Assembly (NCBI GenBank): GCA_944376235.1
Contig: CALWCA010000013.1
Coordinates: forward strand, 1-45,163
Direction: 5' to 3'
DNA from: an uncultured Clostridia bacterium
GTDB taxonomy: Bacteria > Bacillota > Clostridia > Oscillospirales > Feifaniaceae
Length of the DNA stretch: 45,163 nt
Shown here: positions 32,998-42,449 of the stretch, in pieces
How positions within the stretch are numbered: position 1 is the first letter of the stretch
Layout: each line of letters starts with the position of its first letter
Translations under genes and position numbers: made by a program
The notes under the pieces: generated by a model
Database searches by the model: none
What the model saw: the letters and a program-made list of their open reading frames with translations, nothing else
Told to the model about the DNA's origin: nothing

Positions 32998-33777
32998 TCA
33001 GAACACGATGCCGCCGGCCAGGTTTTGCAGGCAGGCCACCACGCTGTCGGCCGCGAGGGCGCTGGAGCGGGGGTTGTCGGCAGAGGGGCGCGAGGCCACC
33101 TCGATGGCGGCGCGGCCAAAGTCTCCCTCGAGCTCCACGCGGTGGGTGTTGAGCGCAAGGCCGGGGCGGCAGCGCACCTCGACCGTTGTGTCCTGCATGC
33201 CGCAGGAGGCAAAGGCGGCGGCCACCGCCACGTTGACGTTTTTGGGGAAGGCGGCGATGGCGTCGCGGGCATTTCCCGAAAAAATCACCCGCTCCTCCTG
33301 CGGGCCGTCCTCCAGGCCCAGCGCCTGCGGGCTCTTGAGGTTGACGATGCGGCAGGAGAGGGCGCCCGACAGGCGCGCCGCGTTCATCAGGTCAAAGCCG
33401 CCCAAAGCGCCCGAGGCAATGCGCAGCTTTTTGCCGCTCCTGCGCGCCGCAGCCTCGGCGCGCGCCGCAAAGGCCTCGTCGGCCAGCGCCCCGGCAGACA
33501 GGGCGATGACGTCGCAGCCGGCGCGCAGGCAGGGCTCGGCAATCTCCTTGAGCGTGTCGGCCGTGGCGGCCTCCACCACATAGTCGGGATTGTGGGCCAG
33601 CAGCTCGGGCAGCGTTTGGCAGACGCGCCCGCCGCACCGGCCGGCAAGCCGCTCGGCGGCCTGCCCGTCGCTGTCGAGGAAAAATGCCATGATGTAGTCG
33701 TCAGACAGGTGCTTTTGCACCCCTTGCGCAATCAGGCTGCCCAAATTTCCGCAGCCAATCAGGCCGATGGATTTCAT
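32998..33777 (-). CDS. L-aspartate dehydrogenase-like (NadX/DUF108) protein
   Basis: 259 aa, the usual length. NAD-binding motif GLIGCGNLGSLIAQGV at the N-terminus, then PDYVVEAATADTLKEIAEPC, VIALSAGALAD, KNVNVAVAAAFASCG, NTHRVELEGDFG with the conserved catalytic His, and NPRSSALAADSVVACLQNL. The family oxidises or forms aspartate with NAD(P) and can feed NAD biosynthesis. No nadA or nadC gene is adjacent, so the pathway role is not settled by context. Start: ATG with GAAAGGAG. A TATACT -10 lies about 35 bp upstream on the minus strand, with no good -35. Confidence 0.88.
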   Translation of the reverse strand: MKSIGLIGCGNLGSLIAQGVQKHLSDDYIMAFFLDSDGQAAERLAGRCGGRVCQTLPELLAHNPDYVVEAATADTLKEIAEPCLRAGCDVIALSAGALADEAFAARAEAAARRSGKKLRIASGALGGFDLMNAARLSGALSCRIVNLKSPQALGLEDGPQEERVIFSGNARDAIAAFPKNVNVAVAAAFASCGMQDTTVEVRCRPGLALNTHRVELEGDFGRAAIEVASRPSADNPRSSALAADSVVACLQNLAGGIVF

Positions 33778-33884
33778 GGAGGAGACGCTCCTTTCTCATT
33801 TGTTGCTTCCAGTATACCATGCCGGGAGGGCGAGGGGAAGGAAAAAGGTTTTTTTTTCCGGCTTGGAAAATTTCGAGCGGGAGC

Positions 33885-33913
33885 TTGCTGAGCATTGCAT
33901 TATCGTGTACAAT
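33885..33913 (+). promoter_or_regulatory. Promoter of the SLH protein gene
   Basis: TTGCTG at 33885-33890 and TACAAT at 33908-33913, 17-bp spacing. Confidence 0.7.
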
Positions 33914-33997
33914 AGAAAAAAATAAGCAAGGCGTCAGGAATGGTCGAAAGACCGTGCCGGTTCTTCAAACTTTTGCAAAAAGAGAGGTTGCATCTGT

Positions 33998-36900
33998 ATG
34001 AGAAAAACTGTTTCAAGGCTTGTGTGCGCCCTTTTGCTGGCGGCCGCGCTGCTTGGCGCGGGCTGCCTGGCAGCCACGGCTGCCGACGTCACCTTCTCCG
34101 ACGTCAAGGGGCACTGGGGGGAGAGCTACATCTATTCCGGTGTGCAAAAGGGATACATCAACGGATATACCGACGGGACCTTCCAGCCCGACAAGACCGT
34201 GTCGCGCGCCGAATTTTCCAAGATGCTCAACCAGGCCATCGGCATGAAGACTACGGCCACCGTCAGCTTCAGGGACGTGGCGGTCAACGCCTGGTACTAT
34301 GAGGAGGTGCGCAAGGCGGTGGCGGCGGGCTACATCGCCGGCTATTCCGACAACACCTTCCGCGCCGACACGCCCATCACCCGCCAGGAGGCGGCCGTCA
34401 TGGTGGCGCGCGTGGTCTCCCCGCCCGAGACGCTCAAGACGCTGACCACCCTCAACGACAACGCCTCGGTGGCAAGCTGGGCGCAGCCCTATGTCAAGGT
34501 GGTCTACACCAAGGGCTACATGGAGGGCGACGACAACGGCAACTTCCGGCCGGAGGATCCGCTCACCCGCGCTGCGGCGGCCAAGGTCATCACCACGCTG
34601 CTTGAGGGCGAGACCATCATCACCTCCAACCAGACCATCTCCATTGACGATATGAAATACAAGGACACGCTGTTTGCCAACAACGTCACAATCTCCTCGG
34701 CGCTTGGCAGCGGCGGCGTGACGCTGGAAAACTGCCGCGTCATCGGCACGCTGACCGTCAACGGCGGCGGCGCCTCCTCCGGCCTTGTGCTGGACAACAC
34801 GGCCCTCAACAAGCTGACCGTCTCGGACGGCGACGGCAACGTCCATGTGCTGCTCACCGGGGGCACCGAGGTCAAGCAGGCCACCCTGTCGAGCGGCGCC
34901 TTCCTGGAGGAGAGCAGCTCGCTGACCGGCGAGGGCGTGACCGACCTGACGCTGCAGGGCTCGCTGGACAGCGACACTGTCAAGCTGTCGGGCGACTTTG
35001 GCGTCGTCACCGTCAACAACTCGGCCTTTGTCAACGCCGTCAAGGGCGACATCGACGAAATTGTCATTGCCAAAAAGGCCAACCTGGTGCTGCAAAACGG
35101 CGACGTCGCCACCCTGACGGTGGACAAGGCCGCCTCGGGCGCCACCATCAACCTCTCGAGCTCCGTCACGGTGGACAAGGCCGTCATCAACGCCTCCGCC
35201 ACCTTCACCGGCGAGGGCGAGATCGCCTGGGCGGTGGAAAACGCTTCCGACATCACCTATGAGACCGAGCCCGACCGTCTCGACGAGTATGACGACGGCA
35301 GCTACGACCCCGAGGCCGACTACGAGGGCCTTGCGCCCACCATCAGCCCCTCCTCGGGCTCGACCGACGTGGCCTGCTCGCGCGTCATCAAGCTGACCTT
35401 TGGCCAGACCATCTACAAGCTGAGCGGCAGCTCCATGACGGCGGCCTATCTGGAGGACGAGGTCATCGAGCTGCGCAAGGGCAGCTCGAGCGGCAGCCAC
35501 GTGCCCTTTACGGCTGAAATCAGCTCGAGCGGCCGCGTGGTCTCCATCACGCCCGACAGCCAGCTCTCGAGCGACACCAAGTATTACGTCATCGTCAACA
35601 GAGGCACCCTGACAAACTCCAAGGGCGACACCAATCCCAAGGCCTCCTTCAGCTTCACCACCGAGAAGGACACCTATCTCACCCCCACCATTTCGCCCGC
35701 AAACGGCAAGACCAGCGTCTCGTGCAGCTCCCAGATCAAGCTGACCTTCGGCGAGGCGGTGTATAAGGACACGGGGGCCGATTTGACCTCCTCCTATGTG
35801 GAAAATTCCGTCGTCGAGCTGCGCGAGGGCAGTGTGGACGGCCCGCTCAAGAGCTTCTCGGCCGTCATCTCCTCCACCCGCAAGCTCATCACCATCACGC
35901 CCGACAGCGACCTCAAGGACGACACGGTGTATTATGTGATTGTCAACAAGGAGACGCTGTCCGACTACGACGGCAACCTCAATTCCCGCTTTACCTCGGT
36001 CTTCTCCACCGGCTCGACGGTCGACGCCCTCATCGCCTTTGACCCCGAGAACAAGGAGGAAAACGTGCTGCCCGACACCGACATCACCATCTCCTTTGCC
36101 TATGCGCTGCAGCGCTACGGCGGCACCACCCTGCGCGAATCCTACCTCGAGTCGACGGCCGTCTCCCTGCGCCGGGGCTCTTCCACCGGCTCGGAGCTGG
36201 AGTTCACGGCCTCGCTGAGCGACGACGGCAAGTCGGTGACGCTGACGCCGGTGGAAGAGCTGTCCAACGCCACCACCTACTACGTCATCATCAACGAGAA
36301 CACCCTGCAGTACAAGGACGGGGAGAAGGTGCCGCGCACCACGTCCTACTTTGAGACCAACGACGGGAAAAGCAGAATCGGGGAGCTCAAGGCCGAAAAC
36401 ATTGCGGTTTCAACGGCGGACCTTCTGGTGTCGGCCACTGCGGACGGCACCGTCAAGCTGAGCTTCAAGCCCTCTTCGGGCGACGGCTTCACCGAGGAGT
36501 TCGACGTCAGGGCCGGGGAGGAGAGGACGGTGGCGCTGACCGGGCTCTACCCCTCCACCCGCTACACCGTCTCGGCCACCGTGACCGACAGGGCCGGCAA
36601 CACCTCGTCGTCGACCTCGGTCAGCTTTACCACCGAGGCCGTGACGCTGGAGCTTGAAGTCACCGACGTGACCAGAAACAGCGCCACCGTGACGGCGGGC
36701 TTTGACGCCCCCGGCAGGCTGACCATCTCTTACTCGCCCTACTCCCCCAAGGAGTCGGGCACCGTGCTCAGCAACTTCCGCCCGGCAGACGGCGTGACCG
36801 AAAAGTCGGTGGATTTGACCGAGCTCAAGGAAAAGACCTCCTATACCGTGACGCTGACCTACACGTCGGACAACGATAAGAGCACCACCAAGCGCGTCAC

Positions 36901-37225
36901 CTTCACCACCGACTCCATCTCGTCTGACGCCTCGCTCTCCTCCCTGCAGATTGCCGGGACCGACGGCACCTATAACGCCGTGGCGGGCTCGAACAACACC
37001 TATACCGCCGTCATCTCGGCCTCGGGCGCCAAGACCGTGCAGATCATCCCCACGGCCAAGGACGACGGCGCCGTGATCAAGGTCAACGGCAAGCCGGTGA
37101 AAAGCGGAGAGCCCAGCGAAGACATGTCCATCACGGTGGGACAGGAGCTGACCGCCACCATCGAGGTCACGGCCGAAAACGGCACGGTCAAGACCTATAC
37201 GCTGACCGTCACCGTCAACCAGTAA
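33998..37225 (+). CDS. Large SLH-domain surface protein with Ig-like and FN3-like repeats
   Basis: 1075 aa. Signal peptide (1-29, cleavage near TAA). Three SLH repeats at about 32-83, 89-142 and 150-203, with the TRAE-type motif as SRAEF, TRQEA and TRAAA; these bind secondary cell-wall polymer. Residues 205-425 are a repetitive beta region with parallel-helix character (VTLENCRVIGTLTVNG-type units). Then come three Big_5-like Ig modules (starting near APTISPSSGSTDVACS, TPTISPANGKTSVSCS and IAFDPENKEENVLPD), each ending TKYYVIVNRGTL or similar. Two FN3-like modules and a C-terminal cadherin-like sandwich (LSSLQIAGTDGTYNAVAGSN) follow. An anchored S-layer or adhesion component. Monocistronic. 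Confidence 0.93.
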   Translation: MRKTVSRLVCALLLAAALLGAGCLAATAADVTFSDVKGHWGESYIYSGVQKGYINGYTDGTFQPDKTVSRAEFSKMLNQAIGMKTTATVSFRDVAVNAWYYEEVRKAVAAGYIAGYSDNTFRADTPITRQEAAVMVARVVSPPETLKTLTTLNDNASVASWAQPYVKVVYTKGYMEGDDNGNFRPEDPLTRAAAAKVITTLLEGETIITSNQTISIDDMKYKDTLFANNVTISSALGSGGVTLENCRVIGTLTVNGGGASSGLVLDNTALNKLTVSDGDGNVHVLLTGGTEVKQATLSSGAFLEESSSLTGEGVTDLTLQGSLDSDTVKLSGDFGVVTVNNSAFVNAVKGDIDEIVIAKKANLVLQNGDVATLTVDKAASGATINLSSSVTVDKAVINASATFTGEGEIAWAVENASDITYETEPDRLDEYDDGSYDPEADYEGLAPTISPSSGSTDVACSRVIKLTFGQTIYKLSGSSMTAAYLEDEVIELRKGSSSGSHVPFTAEISSSGRVVSITPDSQLSSDTKYYVIVNRGTLTNSKGDTNPKASFSFTTEKDTYLTPTISPANGKTSVSCSSQIKLTFGEAVYKDTGADLTSSYVENSVVELREGSVDGPLKSFSAVISSTRKLITITPDSDLKDDTVYYVIVNKETLSDYDGNLNSRFTSVFSTGSTVDALIAFDPENKEENVLPDTDITISFAYALQRYGGTTLRESYLESTAVSLRRGSSTGSELEFTASLSDDGKSVTLTPVEELSNATTYYVIINENTLQYKDGEKVPRTTSYFETNDGKSRIGELKAENIAVSTADLLVSATADGTVKLSFKPSSGDGFTEEFDVRAGEERTVALTGLYPSTRYTVSATVTDRAGNTSSSTSVSFTTEAVTLELEVTDVTRNSATVTAGFDAPGRLTISYSPYSPKESGTVLSNFRPADGVTEKSVDLTELKEKTSYTVTLTYTSDNDKSTTKRVTFTTDSISSDASLSSLQIAGTDGTYNAVAGSNNTYTAVISASGAKTVQIIPTAKDDGAVIKVNGKPVKSGEPSEDMSITVGQELTATIEVTAENGTVKTYTLTVTVNQ

Positions 37226-37263
37226 TGGTGCGGGACGGCGCACAGAGGGCGGGGCTGACGCGC

Positions 37264-37358
37264 AGGGGCGCAAGCCCGGGAGTCCTCGCCAGGGGCGCAA
37301 GCCCGGCAGCCTGTGCCCGGGAGCCCTCGCCAGGGGCGCAAGCCCGGGAGCCCTCGCC
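37264..37358. repeat. 27-bp tandem repeats, three units (one with an insert)
   Basis: AGGGGCGCAAGCCCGG starts units at 37264, 37291 and 37332; the middle unit is 41 bp because of an inserted 14 bp. Confidence 0.8.
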
Positions 37359-37550
37359 AAGGGCCCGGGCGCAAAGAGCAGCCCTGTGGGGGCTGCCTGC
37401 GGGGATTTCACGGCAAAAAGACCCAAAGGGCGGCAGCAGGGACAAAAAGCGCCCGCGCGGGCAGGGCAGGGGGCCGGGAGGCTGCGGCTGCCCCTGCCCG
37501 CAGATGGGGAACATCCGCACAACAACGCAGCATCCGCAAAATAACGGAAA

Positions 37551-37589
37551 AGGGGCCGCCGGGCGTATGCCCGGTGGCCCCTTTTTTTG
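37551..37589 (+). terminator. Terminator of the SLH gene
   Basis: AGGGGCCGCCGGGC (37551-37564) pairs with 37569-37582 with one wobble, loop GTAT, followed by T7. A-rich on the other side, so possibly bidirectional. Confidence 0.85.
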
Positions 37590-37724
37590 GGGCCAAGGAA
37601 AAGAAAATCGCACGGAGCGCTTTCCAAAAAGCTCCGAAAGAAGGCTTCAAAAGAGAGGCGTTTGCAGGAGCGGCGTCGGCATCTGTCCCGCTCCCCGCAG
37701 GGCAGAGGGGGAGGGGAGCGAACA

Positions 37725-38405
37725 TCAGGAGGCTGCGGCAGGCTGCGCCTGCGTCTGCGCCGTCTGCGAGGTCTCTGCGCCGGCCTGTGCCTGCTGCGTC
37801 TGGGCGCCGTCGGACACGGGCGTCTGCGAGGTCTGTACCTGCGCGTCGGTCTGCGCGTCGGCCTGGGCGCCGGTCTGGGCGCCGGCCTGGGCCTGGCCCT
37901 CCTGCGGGCTCTGCTCCAGCGTGGGGGTGGGCATCTCCATGCCCTGCATGAAGCCGTCCATCTCCGCCTTGCAGATGTCACAGGCGATGATGCGGCTGCC
38001 GCAGATGAGCAGGTTGCACAGCACCTCCCCCTGCTCCCCCGGGTAGTTGAGCACACGGTAGCTCCACCGCTTGGCGGTCTCGCCCCGATATTTGCTCAGA
38101 TCCAGCCCCTGCGACTTCTGCAGCTCGTTGTAAGTTTCATAGACCTCGTCAAATTCCTCGGGCAGCGTCACCTCCGTGACCTCGACGGCGGCCTCCTCGA
38201 TCTCCCAGCCGAACTGTCGGATAAACTCCACGCGGTCCTCGTTGGTCTTGATGCCCTTGCAGTCGACGCCGCCTGCGAAAACGGGGGCGCCCGAAAAACG
38301 CGAGCCGACAAACGACATGGTCAGCAAAACGGCCAGCAGCACAAGCAGGGCAACCCCTGCCCACTTGAGCAGCCTCGGATTGATTTTGATAGCCTTGATG
38401 TACAT
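37725..38405 (-). CDS. DUF4830-type membrane-anchored protein with Gln/Ala-rich tail
   Basis: 226 aa. A short cytoplasmic N-terminus and one membrane segment (about 14-34, GVALLVLLAVLLTMSFVGS) are followed by the DUF4830 domain: CKGIKTNEDRVEFIRQFGWE, VTLPEEFDEVYETYNELQKS, GLDLSKYRGETAKRWSYRVL, LICGSRIIACDICKAEMDGF. Residues 175-226 are a low-complexity Ala/Gln/Thr/Asp tail (AGAQTGAQADAQTDAQ and on). Start: ATG at 38405; an upstream in-frame ATG at 38453 lacks a site. Function of the family unknown. It stands between two plus-strand units. Confidence 0.88.
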   Translation of the reverse strand: MYIKAIKINPRLLKWAGVALLVLLAVLLTMSFVGSRFSGAPVFAGGVDCKGIKTNEDRVEFIRQFGWEIEEAAVEVTEVTLPEEFDEVYETYNELQKSQGLDLSKYRGETAKRWSYRVLNYPGEQGEVLCNLLICGSRIIACDICKAEMDGFMQGMEMPTPTLEQSPQEGQAQAGAQTGAQADAQTDAQVQTSQTPVSDGAQTQQAQAGAETSQTAQTQAQPAAAS

Positions 38406-38567
38406 GACAAGAACACCCCTCGTTTTCTTTGGCAGTCGTGGTAAGACATCCATATGAGGGAGCCCCGCTTTTTATGATGGACCCGCCCCGCTTTTTATGC
38501 CTGACGGAACAAAGGAGTGCGATTTGGCAACATTTCACAAAAATTCTTGTATATTTGTATTTTTGTG
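38406..38567. other. Short intergenic region with CCCCGCTTTTTATG repeated twice
   Basis: CCCCGCTTTTTATG occurs at about 38463-38476 and 38487-38500. It lies between the DUF4830 gene (minus) and the TRAP promoter (plus) and may hold a minus promoter element, but I cannot define one. Confidence 0.35.
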
Positions 38568-38596
38568 TTGCAATTGTGGCAGGAAGCCGATATAAT
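38568..38596 (+). promoter_or_regulatory. Promoter of the TAXI-TRAP operon
   Basis: TTGCAA at 38568-38573 and TATAAT at 38591-38596, 17-bp spacing. A leader of about 200 nt follows. Confidence 0.85.
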
Positions 38597-38804
38597 GTCA
38601 GTAAACTCAATGCTTGCCCACACCTGCATTTTCCCGGAATATCGGCCAAGCCGGGGAAAAGGGTGCGAAAGAGCGGCCGCTTTTTTCGCAGTCGGCCGGG
38701 ATCAAGCGGTATTTTTTGTTGTGCAAATCGACAAGGCGTTTTGGTCCCGCCTTTTTGTGCAGGGTGCGGCAAAGTTTTGATTTTAAGATGGAGGGATGCA
38801 AATT

Positions 38805-39812
38805 ATGAAACGCAAATTCAGTCTGCTGCTGGTGCTGGTCATGCTCTTTGCAGTGGCGCTTTCCGCCTGCAACAGCACCGAGGAGGGCACCGGGGGCAAC
38901 GAAGGCACCGAGGGAAACGAAGGCACCGAGCCCGTCAATCTCAAGCTGGCTACCGGCGGCACCACCGGTACTTACTATGCGTACGGCGGCGTGCTGGGAA
39001 CTCTGTTTGAAAATAAAATCGACGGGTTGACGGTGGACGTCCAGTCGACCGGCGCCTCCAAGGCCAACATCGTTTTGGTCTGCGACGACGAGGTGCAGAT
39101 GGCCATTGTGCAAAACGACGTCATGGACTATGCCTACAACGGCACCGACCAGTTTGAGGGCGACAAGATGGAAGGCTTCAGCAGCATGGCGGCCTGCTAT
39201 GCCGAGGTCTGCCAGATCATTGCCAATCCCGACTCGGGCATCGCCACGGTGGCCGACCTGGCCGGCAAGAGAGTGTCGGTGGGCGACGCGGGCTCCGGCG
39301 TGGAGTTCAACACCCGCCAGATCCTCGAGGCCTATGGCCTGACCTTTGACGACATCACGGTGCAGAATCTCGGCTTTGAGGATTCGGCCAACGCCCTCAA
39401 GGACGGCAAGATCGACGCCTTCTTCTGCACCGCCGGCGCCCCCACCACCGCCATCTCGAGCCTTGCCACCACCAACGATATCGTGGTGCTCAATGTCGAC
39501 GGCGAGGAGGCTGCCGCGCTCATCGAAAAATATCCCTTCTACACCGCCTATGATATCCCGGCGGACACCTATCCCGGCATGACCGAAGCCGCCACCACCG
39601 TGGCCGTCAAGGCCACCCTCATCGTGGCCGACGACCTCTCGGAGGATCTGGTCTACAATCTGACCAAGACGCTCTTTGAGAACAAGGCCGAGGTGGAGGC
39701 CGGAAACGCCAAGGGCAGCGAGCTGGATGTCAACTACGCCGTGGAGGGCGTTTCGGTTCCCTTCCATCCCGGTGCCGAAAAGTACTTCAGGGAAGTTGGC
39801 GCACTGAGCTAA
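38805..39812 (+). CDS. TAXI-family TRAP transporter solute-binding lipoprotein
   Basis: 335 aa. Lipoprotein signal with lipobox LSAC, then a Gly/Glu/Asn/Thr spacer (STEEGTGGNEGTEGNEG). The mature domain has the TAXI hallmarks LATGGTTGTYYAYGGVLG, STGASKANIVLVCDDEVQMA, GKRVSVGDAGSGVEFNTRQI and KIDAFFCTAGAPTTAIS. It captures an unknown substrate, often a dicarboxylate or amino acid such as glutamate, for the fused TRAP permease downstream. Start: ATG at 38805, nine bases after GGAGGG; an ATG at 38796 leaves no room for the site. Confidence 0.95.
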   Translation: MKRKFSLLLVLVMLFAVALSACNSTEEGTGGNEGTEGNEGTEPVNLKLATGGTTGTYYAYGGVLGTLFENKIDGLTVDVQSTGASKANIVLVCDDEVQMAIVQNDVMDYAYNGTDQFEGDKMEGFSSMAACYAEVCQIIANPDSGIATVADLAGKRVSVGDAGSGVEFNTRQILEAYGLTFDDITVQNLGFEDSANALKDGKIDAFFCTAGAPTTAISSLATTNDIVVLNVDGEEAAALIEKYPFYTAYDIPADTYPGMTEAATTVAVKATLIVADDLSEDLVYNLTKTLFENKAEVEAGNAKGSELDVNYAVEGVSVPFHPGAEKYFREVGALS

Positions 39813-40328
39813 TTGCAGCATTGCCGGAATGGTCGACCGGTAAGCAGAGGGAAAGCCATAGCGATAGCCGCAGTGGTGCTTTGTATCATTGCGGCTATCC
39901 TTTTCCTGTTTCAAGACGCGCTTTGGGGCGGCGGGATGGAGCTGGCGCTTCTGGACGCGGATACCGGAGAGTGCTATGCCAGCTTTCCCGTGGAGGAGGG
40001 CAGCACCTTTTCCGTGACCTTTCTGCACTCGGTCAACAAGAGCGACGTATGCGAGACCTACTGTGTGGAGGGGGGCAGCATCTATGTGGAATCCTGTGAG
40101 TACAGCGCCTTCGGCGCCGGCGTCGCCACCCAGGTCGAGCCGGGGCAGACGCTGACCCACACCCCCGACGGGCACATGCTGCTCTCGGGCATCCACCGCG
40201 AAATCCCCTCTCTGTCATATATCGTCGGAACGATATACGACCATTATCTGGACATCGACGGGCAGACCATCAATTTAACGGAGCTGTGCGGCAAAAACAG
40301 CACCGTTTGCTTTACCCTGGTATCTTAA
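39813..40328 (+). CDS. DUF1850 membrane-associated TRAP accessory protein
   Basis: 171 aa with one N-terminal membrane segment (about residues 14-34) and an exported domain with DUF1850 features: LALLDADTGECYASFPVEEG, FSVTFLHSVNKSDVCETY, YSAFGAGVATQVEPGQT. It sits between the TAXI and 4TM/12TM genes, its usual place; its molecular role is not known. The start is TTG directly after the TAXI stop, so translation is probably coupled; no good ribosome site. Confidence 0.9.
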   Translation: MQHCRNGRPVSRGKAIAIAAVVLCIIAAILFLFQDALWGGGMELALLDADTGECYASFPVEEGSTFSVTFLHSVNKSDVCETYCVEGGSIYVESCEYSAFGAGVATQVEPGQTLTHTPDGHMLLSGIHREIPSLSYIVGTIYDHYLDIDGQTINLTELCGKNSTVCFTLVS

Positions 40329-40352
40329 CAGTGTTGGGAGGACGAAAGCAAT

Positions 40353-42449
40353 ATGTCCGACTTTTTGAAAAAGGGCCATGGCGGGGAGGCTCCCGACGGC
40401 AATGCGCCCGGACTTGCGCAGGAGCAGGACGGCATGCGCGCGCCGGGGGAGCAGGACGCCCCCGGCGTGCCGGGCGGGCAGATGCCGCCGCAGCAGGCCG
40501 CCCCTGACGCAGACGGCGCGACGGCGCAGGACGTCTTTGACGCGGACGACGAGGCGGCGCAGGCCGCCGCCAACGCCCAAAAGGTGCTGGCAGAGTATGA
40601 CAGGGAGTCCAACACGCGCCAGTTCACCGGCCTGCGCAAGAGCGTTGTGCGGTATGCGCTGGCGGGCTTTTCACTGTATGTGCTGTGGATGAATGTGTTT
40701 TCCACGCTGCCTGAGCAGATTCGGCGCGCCTCCTTTGTGGGGCTGGTGATCTTCCTTGCCTTTTTCCTGTATCCCCTGCGCAAGGGGGACACCGAGCGCC
40801 TCGACTATGTTGCGTGGTACGACATCGTGCTGGCCGTTGTGGGCGCGGGCTGTTATTTTTATTATGTCTTCAATTTCAAGGCCATCGTCGACCGGGCCGG
40901 ACGCAACAGCACGCTAGACATTGTGGTGGCCATCATCGGCATCCTCATTCTGGCCGAGCTCTGCCGGCGCGTGGTGGGCTTTCCCATCCTCGTGGTGGCG
41001 GGCTGCTTCGTGGCCTATGCCTTTTATGCAGATTTCAGCACCAAGCGCATTATCTCACACCTCTTTTATACCACGGAGGGCGTCATGGGCACGCCCATTG
41101 GCGTTTGCTCCACCTTTATCGTTTTGTTTATCCTGTTTGGCTCCTTCCTCGACAAGACGGGGGTGGGCAAATACTTCATTGACATCGCAAACTCGATTGC
41201 GGGCGCCGCAGTGGGCGGCCCGGCAAAGGTTGCCGTGATCGCCTCGGCGATGCAGGGCATGATCTCGGGCAGCTCGGTGGCAAACACCGTGGGCTCCGGC
41301 AGCTTCACCATCCCCATGATGAAGCGCACGGGCTACCCCCCCGAATTTGCCGGCGCCGTGGAGGCGGCCGCCTCTACCGGCGGCCAGATCATGCCGCCCA
41401 TCATGGGCGCCGCCGCCTTCCTCATGGCCGAAATCACGGGCTTTGACTACTCCGAGGTCGCCATCGCCGCCATTTTGCCCGCCTTCCTGTATTTTGCCGG
41501 CATCTTCCTCATGGTCCATTTTGAAGCCAAAAAGCTCAACCTGCGCGGCCTGGACAAGTCTGAAATCCCCAGCTTTTGGAAAATCTTTCTCGAAAAGGGC
41601 TATCTGCTGCTGCCCCTGGTCGTGCTGGTCTACAGCATGATGAGCGGCAAGACCTCCTCCATGTCGGCAGTCTATGCCATTTTGACCTCCATTGTGGTCA
41701 GCATGTTCCGCAAGGACACCCGCATGAGCTTTTCCGCCTTCTTAGACGCCCTCGAAAACGGCGCGCGCAGCACCATCAGCGTGGCTGTGGCCTGCGCCAT
41801 CGCCGGCATTATCGTGGGCATCGTCACGCTGACCGGCATCGGCCTCAAGCTGGCAAGCGGCCTTTTGGCCCTCTCGGGCGGCATCAAAATCCTTGCCCTC
41901 TTCTTCACCATGCTGGCCTGTATCATCCTGGGCATGGGCGTGCCCACCACGGCAAACTACGTCATCATGGCCACCATCACGGCCCCCATCGTGGTCAAGC
42001 TGGGCGTCGACCTGCTGGCGGCCCACATGTTTGTCTTCTACTTCGGCATCGTGGCCGACATCACGCCCCCTGTCGCGCTGGCGGCCTACGCCGGCTCGGC
42101 CATCGCCAAGTCCAATCCCCTCAAAACCGGCATTACGGCAACCCGCATTGCCATTGCCGCCTTTATCGTGCCCTATGTCTTTGCCTTCAGCCCCGAAATG
42201 CTGCTGCTGGGCGCGCCTGTCCATAGGGCCGTGCAGATTGCCGTGACCTCCTTCATCGGCATGTACGGCGTGGCGGTCGGCATGGAGGGCTTCATGCAGA
42301 CAAGGCTCAACTGGCCGCAGCGCCTGATTTGCATTGCCTGCGGGCTCATGCTCATCGACACCGGCGTGCTGACCGATATCGTGGGTATCACAGGCATTGC
42401 CGTCATGACCCTGCTGCAGAGAAAAGGCGTCAGGCAAAGGGCGGCCTAG
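40353..42449 (+). CDS. TRAP transporter fused permease (4TM/12TM)
   Basis: 698 aa. The first 85 residues are hydrophilic and Ala/Gly/Gln/Asp-rich, longer than I expect for the family. Four-helix small-subunit-like segments (residues about 98-250) follow, then the large 12-helix subunit with GGPAKVAVIASAMQGMISGS, NTVGSGSFTIPMMKRTGYPP, AVEAAASTGGQIMPPIMGAA and LGMGVPTTANYVIMATITAP, the signature loops of TRAP permeases. It uses an ion gradient (Na+ in characterised systems) with the TAXI protein as substrate receptor. Start: ATG with GGGAGG. Terminator directly after the gene. Confidence 0.96.
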   Translation: MSDFLKKGHGGEAPDGNAPGLAQEQDGMRAPGEQDAPGVPGGQMPPQQAAPDADGATAQDVFDADDEAAQAAANAQKVLAEYDRESNTRQFTGLRKSVVRYALAGFSLYVLWMNVFSTLPEQIRRASFVGLVIFLAFFLYPLRKGDTERLDYVAWYDIVLAVVGAGCYFYYVFNFKAIVDRAGRNSTLDIVVAIIGILILAELCRRVVGFPILVVAGCFVAYAFYADFSTKRIISHLFYTTEGVMGTPIGVCSTFIVLFILFGSFLDKTGVGKYFIDIANSIAGAAVGGPAKVAVIASAMQGMISGSSVANTVGSGSFTIPMMKRTGYPPEFAGAVEAAASTGGQIMPPIMGAAAFLMAEITGFDYSEVAIAAILPAFLYFAGIFLMVHFEAKKLNLRGLDKSEIPSFWKIFLEKGYLLLPLVVLVYSMMSGKTSSMSAVYAILTSIVVSMFRKDTRMSFSAFLDALENGARSTISVAVACAIAGIIVGIVTLTGIGLKLASGLLALSGGIKILALFFTMLACIILGMGVPTTANYVIMATITAPIVVKLGVDLLAAHMFVFYFGIVADITPPVALAAYAGSAIAKSNPLKTGITATRIAIAAFIVPYVFAFSPEMLLLGAPVHRAVQIAVTSFIGMYGVAVGMEGFMQTRLNWPQRLICIACGLMLIDTGVLTDIVGITGIAVMTLLQRKGVRQRAA

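Larger units (their letters stand above)
37226..37724. other. Spacer with minisatellite and terminator
   Basis: No gene supported. Contains the 27-bp repeat array and the terminator at 37551-37589. Confidence 0.5.
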
